NCBI RefSeq assembly: GCF_029428675.1
Contig: NZ_JAJNEL010000001.1
Span: 5,456,001-5,520,000, forward strand
DNA: 64,000 nt
Origin: Streptomyces sp. JH14
Lineage (GTDB): Bacteria; Actinomycetota; Actinomycetes; Streptomycetales; Streptomycetaceae
Direction of reading: 5' to 3'
The translations under genes and the position numbers were made by a program. Below, one piece after another: positions 49,210 through 57,536 of this stretch; position 1 is the first letter of the stretch; each line of letters opens with the position of its first letter. The notes below the pieces were generated by a model. The model saw nothing but the letters and a program-made list of their open reading frames with translations, was not told the origin of the DNA and did no database searches.

Positions 49210-52113
49210 ATGACAGAGACGGCGAGCGGCCCGGCACGAGGTTCCCGAGCCAAGGGATCCAAGTCGACTGCGACCAAGCAGGGCCTGCGTATCGAGCGCA
49301 TCCACACCACCCCTGGCGTGCATCCGTACGACGAGGTGGCATGGGAGCGCCGTGACGTCGTCATGACCAACTGGCGCGACGGCTCGATCAACTTCGAGCA
49401 GCGTGGCGTCGAGTTCCCCGACTTCTGGTCGGTGAACGCGGTCAACATCGTCACCAGCAAGTACTTCCGGGGGGCCGTCGGCACGCCGCAGCGCGAGACC
49501 GGGCTGCGTCAGCTGATCGACCGGATCGTGAAGACGTACCGCAAGGCGGGCGAGGACTACCACTACTTCGCCTCCCCGGCCGACGCCGAGATCTTCGAGC
49601 ACGAGCTGGCGTACGCCCTCCTGCACCAGATCTTCAGCTTCAACTCGCCGGTCTGGTTCAACGTCGGTACGCCCCAGCCGCAGCAGGTCTCCGCCTGCTT
49701 CATCCTGTCCGTCGACGACTCCATGGAGTCGATCCTCGACTGGTACAAGGAAGAGGGCATGATCTTCAAGGGCGGTTCCGGCGCCGGCCTGAACCTCTCC
49801 CGCATCCGCTCCTCCAAGGAGCTGCTGTCCTCCGGTGGCAACGCCTCCGGTCCCGTCTCCTTCATGCGTGGCGCCGACGCGTCCGCCGGAACGATCAAGT
49901 CCGGTGGCGCCACCCGTCGCGCGGCCAAGATGGTCATTCTCGACGTCGACCACCCCGACATCGAGAACTTCATCGAGACCAAGGTCAAGGAGGAGGAGAA
50001 GATCCGCGCCCTGCGTGACGCGGGCTTCGACATGGACCTGGGCGGCGACGACATCACGTCCGTCCAGTACCAGAACGCCAACAACTCGGTGCGCGTGAAC
50101 GACGAGTTCATGAAGGCCGTCGAGTCCGGCGGCACGTTCGGGCTGCGTGCCCGGATGACCGGTGAAGTCATCGAAGAGGTCGAGGCCAAGTCCCTCTTCC
50201 GCAAGATGGCCGAGGCCGCCTGGGCCTGCGCCGACCCCGGCATCCAGTACGACGACACGATCAACCACTGGCACACCTGCCCCGAGTCCGGCCGGATCAA
50301 CGGCTCGAACCCGTGCAGCGAGTACATGCACCTGGACAACACCTCGTGCAACCTCGCCTCGCTGAACCTGATGAAGTTCCTCAAGGACGACGGCAAGGGC
50401 AACCAGTCCTTCGAGTCCGAGCGCTTCGCCAAGGTCGTCGAGCTCGTCATCACCGCGATGGACATCTCCATCTGCTTCGCGGACTTCCCGACCGAGAAGA
50501 TCGGCGAGAACACCCGCGCCTTCCGTCAGCTGGGCATCGGTTACGCCAACCTCGGCGCCCTGCTGATGGCGACCGGCCACGCCTACGACAGCGACGGCGG
50601 CCGCGCCCTCGCCGGTGCGATCACGTCGCTGATGACCGGTACCTCGTACAAGCGCTCCGCCGAGCTCGCCGCGGTCGTCGGCCCGTACGACGGCTACGCT
50701 CGCAACGCCGAGCCGCACCAGCGCGTCATGAAGCAGCACGCCGACGCCAACGCCACGGCCGTCCACGTGGACGACCTGGACAACTCGATCTGGGCCGCGG
50801 CCACGGAGGCCTGGCAGGACGTCATCCGCCTCGGCGCGAAGAACGGTTTCCGCAACGCGCAGGCCTCGGTCATCGCGCCCACCGGCACCATCGGTCTCGC
50901 GATGTCCTGCGACACCACCGGCCTCGAGCCCGACCTCGCCCTGGTCAAGTTCAAGAAGCTGGTCGGCGGCGGCTCGATGCAGATCGTCAACGGCACCGTC
51001 CCGCAGGCCCTGCGCCGCCTGGGCTACCAGGAGGAGCAGATCGAGGCGATCGTCGCCCACATCGCCGAGCACGGCAATGTGATCGACGCCCCCGGCCTGA
51101 AGGACGAGCACTACGAGGTCTTCGACTGCGCGATGGGCGAGCGTTCCATCTCCGCGATGGGCCACGTGCGCATGATGGCCGCCATCCAGCCGTGGATCTC
51201 CGGCGCACTCTCCAAGACGGTGAACCTGCCGGAGACGGCCACCGTCGAGGACGTCGAAGAGGTGTACTTCGAGGCGTGGAAGATGGGCGTCAAGGCGCTC
51301 GCGATCTACCGCGACAACTGCAAGGTCGGCCAGCCCCTCTCCGCCAAGACCAAGGAGAAGGAGAAGGCCGAGGTCACCGCCAAGGCCGAGGAGACCATCC
51401 GCACGGCGGTCGAGAAGGTCGTCGAGTACCGCCCGGTCCGCAAGCGCCTTCCGAAGGGCCGTCCCGGCATCACCACCTCCTTCACGGTGGGCGGCGCCGA
51501 GGGCTACATGACCGCCAACTCCTACCCGGACGACGGTCTCGGTGAGGTCTTCCTGAAGATGTCCAAGCAGGGTTCCACCCTCGCGGGCATGATGGACGCC
51601 TTCTCCATCGCCGTCTCGGTCGGTCTGCAGTACGGCGTCCCGCTGGAGACGTACGTCTCGAAGTTCACCAACATGCGCTTCGAGCCCGCCGGCATGACGG
51701 ACGACCCGGACGTGCGGATGGCGCAGTCGATCGTCGACTACATCTTCCGCCGCCTGGCGCTGGACTTCCTGCCGTTCGAGACCCGCTCGGCGCTCGGCAT
51801 CCACTCCGCCGAGGAGCGTCAGCGTCACCTCGACACCGGTTCGTACGAGCCGTCGCTCGAGGACGAGGAGCTCGACGTCGAGAGCCTGGTCCAGTCCGTC
51901 CCGCTGCGCACGGAGCCGCTGAAGGCCGTGGCCTCCCCGGTGGAGGCCGAGAAGCCTGCCCCGAGGACGGCGCACACCTCGGCGGAGCTCGTCGAGATGC
52001 AGCTGGGCATCAGTGCGGACGCGCCGCTGTGCTTCTCCTGCGGTACGAAGATGCAGCGAGCCGGATCCTGCTACATCTGCGAGGGCTGCGGCTCGACCAG
52101 CGGCTGCAGCTGA
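49210..52113 (+). CDS. nrdJ: Vitamin B12-dependent (class II) ribonucleotide reductase NrdJ
   Basis: A 967-residue adenosylcobalamin-dependent reductase that makes deoxynucleotides with or without oxygen. Conserved motifs include SACFIL (about 161), GGSGAGLNLS, NPCSEY (about 365) and TGTIGL. The C-terminal CxxC tail (CFSCGTKMQRAG, then CYICEGCG) passes electrons to the active site. ATG 49210 has GGAGG 4 nt upstream; ATG 49198 is an alternative that adds four residues. It is downstream of nrdR in one operon and ends at a 16-bp terminator. Streptomyces use this enzyme alongside the class Ia system. Confidence 0.96.
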   Translation: MTETASGPARGSRAKGSKSTATKQGLRIERIHTTPGVHPYDEVAWERRDVVMTNWRDGSINFEQRGVEFPDFWSVNAVNIVTSKYFRGAVGTPQRETGLRQLIDRIVKTYRKAGEDYHYFASPADAEIFEHELAYALLHQIFSFNSPVWFNVGTPQPQQVSACFILSVDDSMESILDWYKEEGMIFKGGSGAGLNLSRIRSSKELLSSGGNASGPVSFMRGADASAGTIKSGGATRRAAKMVILDVDHPDIENFIETKVKEEEKIRALRDAGFDMDLGGDDITSVQYQNANNSVRVNDEFMKAVESGGTFGLRARMTGEVIEEVEAKSLFRKMAEAAWACADPGIQYDDTINHWHTCPESGRINGSNPCSEYMHLDNTSCNLASLNLMKFLKDDGKGNQSFESERFAKVVELVITAMDISICFADFPTEKIGENTRAFRQLGIGYANLGALLMATGHAYDSDGGRALAGAITSLMTGTSYKRSAELAAVVGPYDGYARNAEPHQRVMKQHADANATAVHVDDLDNSIWAAATEAWQDVIRLGAKNGFRNAQASVIAPTGTIGLAMSCDTTGLEPDLALVKFKKLVGGGSMQIVNGTVPQALRRLGYQEEQIEAIVAHIAEHGNVIDAPGLKDEHYEVFDCAMGERSISAMGHVRMMAAIQPWISGALSKTVNLPETATVEDVEEVYFEAWKMGVKALAIYRDNCKVGQPLSAKTKEKEKAEVTAKAEETIRTAVEKVVEYRPVRKRLPKGRPGITTSFTVGGAEGYMTANSYPDDGLGEVFLKMSKQGSTLAGMMDAFSIAVSVGLQYGVPLETYVSKFTNMRFEPAGMTDDPDVRMAQSIVDYIFRRLALDFLPFETRSALGIHSAEERQRHLDTGSYEPSLEDEELDVESLVQSVPLRTEPLKAVASPVEAEKPAPRTAHTSAELVEMQLGISADAPLCFSCGTKMQRAGSCYICEGCGSTSGCS

Positions 52114-52147
52114 TCCTGGGCGCGGTCCAGATGTGAGTCACCCGGTC

Positions 52148-52184
52148 AGGGCGGCGGAGCCGATTGTCTCGGCTCCGCCGCCCT
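52148..52184. terminator. Terminator after nrdJ
   Basis: AGGGCGGCGGAGCCGA (52148-52163) and its perfect inverse (52169-52184) form a 16-bp stem with a 5-nt loop, 34 nt after the nrdJ stop. Confidence 0.85.
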
Positions 52185-52278
52185 GGCGGTTTCCGGTGTC
52201 CGGTGCCGTGCCTGGTTCAGCGGCTTGCCCGGTGCCCGCCCCGGCTGACCGGCTCTCCGCCCTGCTGCGCGCCCAGCC

Positions 52279-52815
52279 TCACTCGTCGGGCGCGCGGTTT
52301 CCCATGGCTGCGGCGAAGGAAACGGGATCGCCGTCGAACCCCCGGACCGTTTTCTGGAACTCCCAGCCGCCCGAGGCGTCCCGGACGAACTCGGCGACCG
52401 TCGCCGCGGTGGCGCCGCCGACTGCGGAGAAGTCGTCCTCCGCGAGATTCGTGTAGCCCTCACGAATCTGCACGCCGGCGTTGGCTATGTCCTCGAAGGT
52501 CCTCCGGCCGTTCCGCTGCTGAATGGCGACTCCGATGACGACCCGGGCGTACACGGCCGACAGCCGGTTCAGTTCCAGAGTCATCACCTCGTCGAAACCG
52601 AGGCCCTGGCCGGTCCTGCTGTCGCGGTTCAGCATGATGGTGCCGTCCGGCGAACGGCTGTCGAAGTGCACGAGATACGCAGGGCCGCCGTACGGCTCGT
52701 CCGCCGGGTAGGTGGCCGCGATGATGTCCAGGTCATGGGCGGGGGCCCCCGGGGGACTCGGGTCCCATTTGAGCCTGACTTCGACCTTCTCGATGTCCTT
52801 GTTGGGCGTGCTCAT
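52279..52815 (-). CDS. TerD-family protein
   Basis: A 178-residue member of the TerD family, calcium-binding proteins linked to tellurite and stress phenotypes. The typical segments are present: EVRLKWDPSPPGAPAHDLDIIAA, YLVHFDSRSPDGTIMLNRDSRTG, ELNRLSAVYARVVIGVAIQQ and ending DGDPVSFAAAMGN. The tail is short. ATG 52815 has GGAGGGAA 5 nt upstream. It stands alone, with no other ter genes nearby. Streptomyces have many TerD copies; the role of this one is unknown. It is convergent with nrdJ and divergent from the DUF4937 gene. Confidence 0.9.
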   Translation of the reverse strand: MSTPNKDIEKVEVRLKWDPSPPGAPAHDLDIIAATYPADEPYGGPAYLVHFDSRSPDGTIMLNRDSRTGQGLGFDEVMTLELNRLSAVYARVVIGVAIQQRNGRRTFEDIANAGVQIREGYTNLAEDDFSAVGGATAATVAEFVRDASGGWEFQKTVRGFDGDPVSFAAAMGNRAPDE

Positions 52816-53253
52816 CGGGTTTCCCTCCGTGCCACTGGGCCGTCGGACCGGTCGTACCACCCGATCATGTCCGCAACGCCCCCTGGATCCAACCGGCTTG
52901 GTCACGGGGGGCGGAATCGGGCCACTGCCGGTTCCGGCGCAGTTCAGTGCGGGGTGCGGCCCGGCGGACGCCGTCCGGGCCCTTCGCGGAACAGCTCGGT
53001 CGCGCTGCCGGCCCGGCGCATGAAGGAGGCGTACTCGATACGGGATACGGACGGAGAGGGCGCCCGGGCAGGCGCCGTCGCGTTCCGGGGCTGCGATGTT
53101 CTCCAGGCCGAGTACGTGACTCACTCCGTGACAGGCGTCGATTCCGAAGCCGATGGAGACAACCATGCGCTCTCTTACGCCGATTTGCCCGTGGTTCGGA
53201 CGTACTCCGCCAGAGCGTGACCCACGCCACGTTCTGCGCCGTACGATGGCGCG
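52816..53253. other. 438-bp divergent spacer
   Basis: It lies between TerD and DUF4937. No convincing gene is seen. On the minus strand a short frame ending TGA at 52944-52946 (containing RIEYASFMRRAGSATELFREG) has very high third-position GC but no acceptable start, so it may be the remnant of a lost gene. A TACGAT hexamer ends 6 nt before the DUF4937 GTG. Confidence 0.45.
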
Positions 53254-53859
53254 GTGCTGGTCAAGTGGATTCGCTGCACCGTGGTGGACCGCCGCGGTTT
53301 CGAGCGGGGGCAGCGAAAGTGGTCGGGGCTTCTCGGTGAGCCGGGGTTCAGGGGACAGGGGGGTGGCTGGAGCCGGGGGCGGCCGGAGGTTGCCCATGTG
53401 TTCGCGTTCTGGGAGAACCGGGTCTTCTACGACTCCTTCATGGCGCGTGCGCACGACGGGTTGGCTGCCGCGCAGTCCGGAACGTACGGCGACATCCAGG
53501 TCAAGCTTTTCGACCACCGATTCGATGTGAAGACGGGCTTCGAGCCCCGCTTCACCGATGCGGATGTGGTCAGAGTCGCGCACAGCAGGGTGTACGGGGA
53601 CCGCGTCGAACATTTCGCCCTGATGCAGGAGAGGGTGTGGAATCCGGCGATGGCCGGATCTCCCGGCATGCTGCGCGGTGTGTTCGGAGAGGCGCCGGGG
53701 CACGAATTCCTGGTGCTGTCGATGTGGCAGTCCAGCGCCGAGCGCGGCAAGTACCGGCCGGGAAGCATCGAGAGGTTGTCGCAGCGGGCGCAGACCGACG
53801 AGGACGTCGCGGCACTGGAGGGGGACGTCGTGCAGCTCGAGCCGTCCTGGACGGTGTGA
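53254..53859 (+). CDS. DUF4937 domain protein
   Basis: A 201-residue protein with two similar alpha/beta halves: WIRCTVVDRRGFERGQRKW...VAHVFAFWENRVFYDSFM, then VVRVAHSRVYGDRVEHFALMQERVWNPAM...HEFLVLSMWQS. This fits DUF4937 and a dimeric alpha/beta-barrel fold, as in antibiotic-biosynthesis monooxygenase-like proteins. Function unknown. GTG 53254 has no Shine-Dalgarno; TACGAT is 6 nt upstream, so it is probably leaderless. The histidine phosphatase gene follows after 113 bp. Confidence 0.8.
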   Translation: MLVKWIRCTVVDRRGFERGQRKWSGLLGEPGFRGQGGGWSRGRPEVAHVFAFWENRVFYDSFMARAHDGLAAAQSGTYGDIQVKLFDHRFDVKTGFEPRFTDADVVRVAHSRVYGDRVEHFALMQERVWNPAMAGSPGMLRGVFGEAPGHEFLVLSMWQSSAERGKYRPGSIERLSQRAQTDEDVAALEGDVVQLEPSWTV

Positions 53860-53972
53860 TCCGCTGGAGCCCCGGGGCGAAGGCAGCCTGCAGCCCCGTT
53901 GCACGGCGACATACGGAGGCCGGAGGTCCGGACAACTGCTCGAATGGGCCGGACTCGATCTAGGGTCTGTAC

Positions 53973-54632
53973 ATGGCACGACCGCAGCGCATTGTCCTCG
54001 TCCGGCACGGCGAGTCCGAGGGCAATGCCGACGACACGGTGTACGAACGCGAGCCCGACCATGCATTGAGGCTCACCTCGGCGGGGTTGCGACAGGCCAG
54101 GGAGACGGGGGTACGGCTGCGCGACCTCTTCGGTGAGGAACGGATCAGCGTGTACGTCTCGCCGTACCGCCGCACGCACGAGACGTTCAGGTCGCTCGGG
54201 CTCGACCTGGAGCGCGTGCGGGTGCGCGAGGAACCGCGGTTGCGCGAGCAGGACTGGGGGAACTGGCAGGACCGCGAAGACGTGAGACTGCAGAAGGCCT
54301 ATCGGGATGCCTACGGGCACTTCTTCTACCGCTTCGCGCAGGGGGAGTCCGGCGCGGATGTGTACGACCGGGTCGGGGCATTTCTGGAGAGCCTGCACCG
54401 GAGTTTCGAGGACCCCGATCATCCGCCCAATGTTCTGCTGGTCACCCATGGGCTGACGATGCGGTTGTTCTGCATGCGGTGGTTCCACTGGTCGGTCGCC
54501 GAATTCGAGTCACTGTCCAACCCGGGCAACGGAGAGACGCGGACGCTGATGCTCGGCGACGACGGGCGCTACACACTTGACCGGCCGTTCGAGCGGTGGC
54601 GTACCCCTGAGCCGTACGGCATCACCGGATAG
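53973..54632 (+). CDS. Histidine phosphatase family protein
   Basis: A 219-residue phosphoglycerate-mutase-like phosphatase. The catalytic His is in VRHGESEGN, a conserved Arg is in SPYRRTHET, and the second His is in THGLTMRLF. The acid is likely in the loop around EQDWGNWQD. Substrate unknown; such enzymes act on phosphosugars, nucleotides or lipids. ATG 53973 follows TAGGGT (53961-53966) by exactly 6 nt and has no Shine-Dalgarno, a clear leaderless pattern. The ADP-ribosylglycohydrolase gene starts 12 nt after the stop. Confidence 0.92.
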   Translation: MARPQRIVLVRHGESEGNADDTVYEREPDHALRLTSAGLRQARETGVRLRDLFGEERISVYVSPYRRTHETFRSLGLDLERVRVREEPRLREQDWGNWQDREDVRLQKAYRDAYGHFFYRFAQGESGADVYDRVGAFLESLHRSFEDPDHPPNVLLVTHGLTMRLFCMRWFHWSVAEFESLSNPGNGETRTLMLGDDGRYTLDRPFERWRTPEPYGITG

Positions 54633-54644
54633 AGTGGAGAGGCG

Positions 54645-55556
54645 ATGACCGTTGACTCCGCTTCCGCCCAACGCTTCGAACGCGCCCTGGCCAGCCTGCG
54701 GGGGCTGTCCGTGGGGGACGCCCTGGGCTCCCAGTTCTTTGTGCCCGCCAACTATCCGCTGCTGAAGCAGCGCGCACTGCCGTCCGGACCCTGGCAGTGG
54801 ACCGATGACACGGAGATGGCCTGCTCGGTGCTGGCCGTACTCGTCGGGCACGACCGCATCGACCAGGACGCGCTCGCCCACTCGTTCGCAGATCACCACG
54901 ACTTCGACCGCGGATACGGCCCCGCCGTGAACCGGCTGCTGCGGCTGGTCCGGGAGGGCGGCGACTGGCGTGAGCTGGCATCCGCGCTGTTCCAGGGGCA
55001 GGGCTCCTGGGGCAATGGTTCGGCCATGCGCATCGCACCCCTCGGTGCCTGGTACGCGGACGACCCCGAGCAGGCCACGCACCAGGCCGAGATCTCCTCG
55101 TACACCACGCATCAGCACCGGGAGGCGGTCGTGGGAGCGATGGCCGTGGCGGCGGCCGCCGCACTCGCCGCCGCGCCCGGCGGGCCGCCGACGCCGACCG
55201 ATCTCCTCGACGGGGTCGTCGCTCTCGTGCCGCGCAGCGCAGTGGGGGCCGGGCTGCGCCGGGCGCGCGACATGCTCGACTACAGCGATGCCGGGACCGT
55301 GGCGGCCGTCCTCGGCAACGGACGCCGTACAAGTGCACATGACACCGTGCCCTTCGCCCTCTGGTCCGCGGCGCGGAGCCTCGGCGACTTCGAGCAGGCG
55401 TTCTGGCTGACCGCTCAGGCCGGTGGCGATGTCGACACGACCTGCGCCATCGTCGGCGGGGTCATCGCAGCGGGCAAGGCGGGTGCCCCGCCGGCCGACT
55501 GGTCGGCACGGACGGAAGAGCTGCCGGGGTGGCTTCCCCGGCCGGGGCTCAGCTGA
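54645..55556 (+). CDS. ADP-ribosylglycohydrolase family protein
   Basis: A 303-residue DraG/ARH-like hydrolase that would remove ADP-ribose from proteins or other targets. Metal and substrate motifs are WTDDTEM, SWGNGSAMRIAPLG and AGGDVDTTCAI, all intact. It starts 12 nt after the histidine phosphatase gene with GGAGAGG upstream, so the two are probably co-transcribed. No partner ADP-ribosyltransferase is nearby. The length and motifs are full. The target is unknown. Confidence 0.92.
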   Translation: MTVDSASAQRFERALASLRGLSVGDALGSQFFVPANYPLLKQRALPSGPWQWTDDTEMACSVLAVLVGHDRIDQDALAHSFADHHDFDRGYGPAVNRLLRLVREGGDWRELASALFQGQGSWGNGSAMRIAPLGAWYADDPEQATHQAEISSYTTHQHREAVVGAMAVAAAAALAAAPGGPPTPTDLLDGVVALVPRSAVGAGLRRARDMLDYSDAGTVAAVLGNGRRTSAHDTVPFALWSAARSLGDFEQAFWLTAQAGGDVDTTCAIVGGVIAAGKAGAPPADWSARTEELPGWLPRPGLS

Positions 55557-55738
55557 CGCGTTCCGACTGTCACGGTACTGATACAGCCCTTTCCCGACCG
55601 TCTGCGGCAGAAAGCAGCGGGCTACTCTTTCGGCCACGCCGCCGCCCATGATCACCGCGTCGGGCGTGCGCCGAATGAGAGCCGAAGCGCCCACGCTGCT
55701 CAGCAGCCGCGTGGGCACAGCTCGGTGGGAGGGGTCCC

Positions 55739-57409
55739 ATGTCCGATCAGACGTCAGAGCCACCCCGGCAGCCGGAGGCGCCTCAGCCGTCTCGCGTGCC
55801 GGAGCCGCCCGAGATCCCGGCGTACGCGCAGCAGGGATGGCAACCACCGCAGTCGCCCAATCCTTGGCAGAGCGGAGACCGGAAGGCCGGTACGGTCGCG
55901 CGGCTGCGCCCGGCCGGGCCGGCCGCCATCCGCACCGCCACGCTCTGGTCGGTAGTCGCCACCGCGCTCCTCAGCGCGCTGCTGCTGGGGGACGGTCTCG
56001 GCCCGAACCTGCTGATCGTGGCGGTCCCCGCTGCACTTGCGGCCTTCTTCGCCGCACAGGCCGCCGGCCGGCGGCTCCGTCCCTGGACTGCCGTCTGGGG
56101 GGTCGGCGGTCTGGCACTTCTCGCCGTCCCGGCGCTCCGGGACGCGGGATGGCCCACCTTCCTCGCCGTGGCGTCGGCCGTCGCGCTCGGCTCCCTCGCC
56201 CTGCACGGCGGACGCAGCTGGCTCGGCGTGTTCCTCGGTTCGGTGGGCCTGCTCTCCTCGGTCGCCGAAGGGCTGAAATGGGGCGGGCGAGGCGCTCGCG
56301 CCCGCATGGCGGGGTCCCGCGACCGATGGGGCGTCGCCTTCCGGTCCACCGCGGTGGCCGTTGTGCTGCTCATCGTGTTCGGAGCGCTCTTCGCCGGCGC
56401 GGACGCTGCGTTCGCCGATGTGCTCGGCAATCTGATCCCGGATGTATCGCTGGGCGACGGTCCCTGGCGACTCTTCCTCTTCGTGGTCGGTCTGGTCGGT
56501 GCGCTCGCCGCCGCCCACACCGCCGCAGCCCCGGTGCGCTGGGACCGCATCACCGTGCGCGCCGGCACGGCCCGCGGCCGCTTGGAATGGGCCCTTCCGC
56601 TCATCGTGCTGAATCTGCTCTTCGCCATCTTCCTCGCCATCCAGCTCACCGTGCTGCTCGGCGGATACGACAAGGTGATGGCCGAGACCGATCTCAGCTA
56701 CTCCGCATATGCCCGCCAGGGTTTCTGGCAGTTGCTGTGGGCAACGCTGCTCACCCTCTTGGTGATAGCGCTCGCTCTTCGCTGGGCCCCTCGCGGCGCT
56801 CCCCGCGACCGCACTCTCGTCAGGTCCGTTCTCGGCGTACTGTGCCTGTTCACCCTCGTGGTGGTGGCTTCCGCGCTGCGGCGCATGGACCTGTACGTCG
56901 ATGCGTACGGCCTGACCCGGCTGCGCATATCGGTGGCCGCGGTGGAGCTGTGGCTGGGGGCGGTGCTGGTGCTGATCATGGCTGCGGGTGTGTTCGGCGC
57001 CCGGCTGCTGCCGCGCGCCGTGGCGGCCAGCGCGGCCGTCGGCGTGCTCGCGTTCGGCCTGGTCTCGCCCGACGGGCTGATCGCGGAACAGAACGTTCAG
57101 CGCTTCCGCACCCATCACACGATCGACGTCGACTACCTGCGCGGCCTCTCCGCCGACGCCGTACCGGCCCTCGACACACTGCCCGAACCGCTTCGGTCCT
57201 GTGCCCTCGGCGAGATCCAGGAGACGTTGCGGGCGTCCGAAGCTCCTTGGTACGCGTCCAGTTGGGGGGAGGCGCGGGCGCGGGACATCCTGGAGAACCG
57301 GAGCGCGAGCGCGCTGAACACGGACTGCGCAGGCCTGGGGAGGGGGGAGGACGGCAGCGACCGAGGCGAGGACGGAGACGATCCGTACGACCCCTACGAC
57401 CCGTACTGA
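55739..57409 (+). CDS. DUF4173 (DUF4153-like) polytopic membrane protein
   Basis: A 556-residue membrane protein. A Pro/Gln-rich N-terminal segment of about 60 residues precedes about ten hydrophobic segments (about 65-450). The domain resembles DUF4173/DUF4153, with the motif LRRMDLYVDAYGLTRLRI characteristic of that family. The extracytoplasmic C-terminal region (about 455-530) is followed by a charged tail ending DDPYDPYDPY. ATG 55739 has GGGAGGGG just upstream. Function unknown. A terminator follows, shared with the convergent MFS gene. Confidence 0.87.
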   Translation: MSDQTSEPPRQPEAPQPSRVPEPPEIPAYAQQGWQPPQSPNPWQSGDRKAGTVARLRPAGPAAIRTATLWSVVATALLSALLLGDGLGPNLLIVAVPAALAAFFAAQAAGRRLRPWTAVWGVGGLALLAVPALRDAGWPTFLAVASAVALGSLALHGGRSWLGVFLGSVGLLSSVAEGLKWGGRGARARMAGSRDRWGVAFRSTAVAVVLLIVFGALFAGADAAFADVLGNLIPDVSLGDGPWRLFLFVVGLVGALAAAHTAAAPVRWDRITVRAGTARGRLEWALPLIVLNLLFAIFLAIQLTVLLGGYDKVMAETDLSYSAYARQGFWQLLWATLLTLLVIALALRWAPRGAPRDRTLVRSVLGVLCLFTLVVVASALRRMDLYVDAYGLTRLRISVAAVELWLGAVLVLIMAAGVFGARLLPRAVAASAAVGVLAFGLVSPDGLIAEQNVQRFRTHHTIDVDYLRGLSADAVPALDTLPEPLRSCALGEIQETLRASEAPWYASSWGEARARDILENRSASALNTDCAGLGRGEDGSDRGEDGDDPYDPYDPY

Positions 57410-57442
57410 TCGAGACGACCGAGTCGGTCCCGGCGTTCGGGG

Positions 57443-57480
57443 CAGGTGCAGGCCGCACCCCCGTGGACGGCCTGCACCTG
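57443..57480. terminator. Bidirectional terminator between DUF4173 and MFS genes
   Basis: CAGGTGCAGGCCG (57443-57455) and CGGCCTGCACCTG (57468-57480) form a perfect 13-bp stem with a 12-nt loop. Confidence 0.8.
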
Positions 57481-57536
57481 TGCCGGTGCGTGTGCTTCCG
57501 CTTGCGCGTACCGGCGTATCGCCGCCTGCGCCGCCG

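Noticed and set aside
49177..51975. 932-codon minus-strand open frame
   Set aside because: It is a mirror of nrdJ codon bias (Leu/Val/Gly/Asp-rich, no domain), a usual high-GC artefact.
52944..53090. Minus-strand segment with high GC3 (RIEYASFMRRAGSATELFREG)
   Set aside because: There is no start codon or ribosome-binding site before an upstream stop; recorded only as a possible remnant in the spacer entry.
55557..55738. Minus-strand frame containing PDAVIMGGGVAERV, reminiscent of sugar kinase or ROK ends
   Set aside because: There is no start, no second motif and no homologous flank; the match is too short to call a pseudogene.
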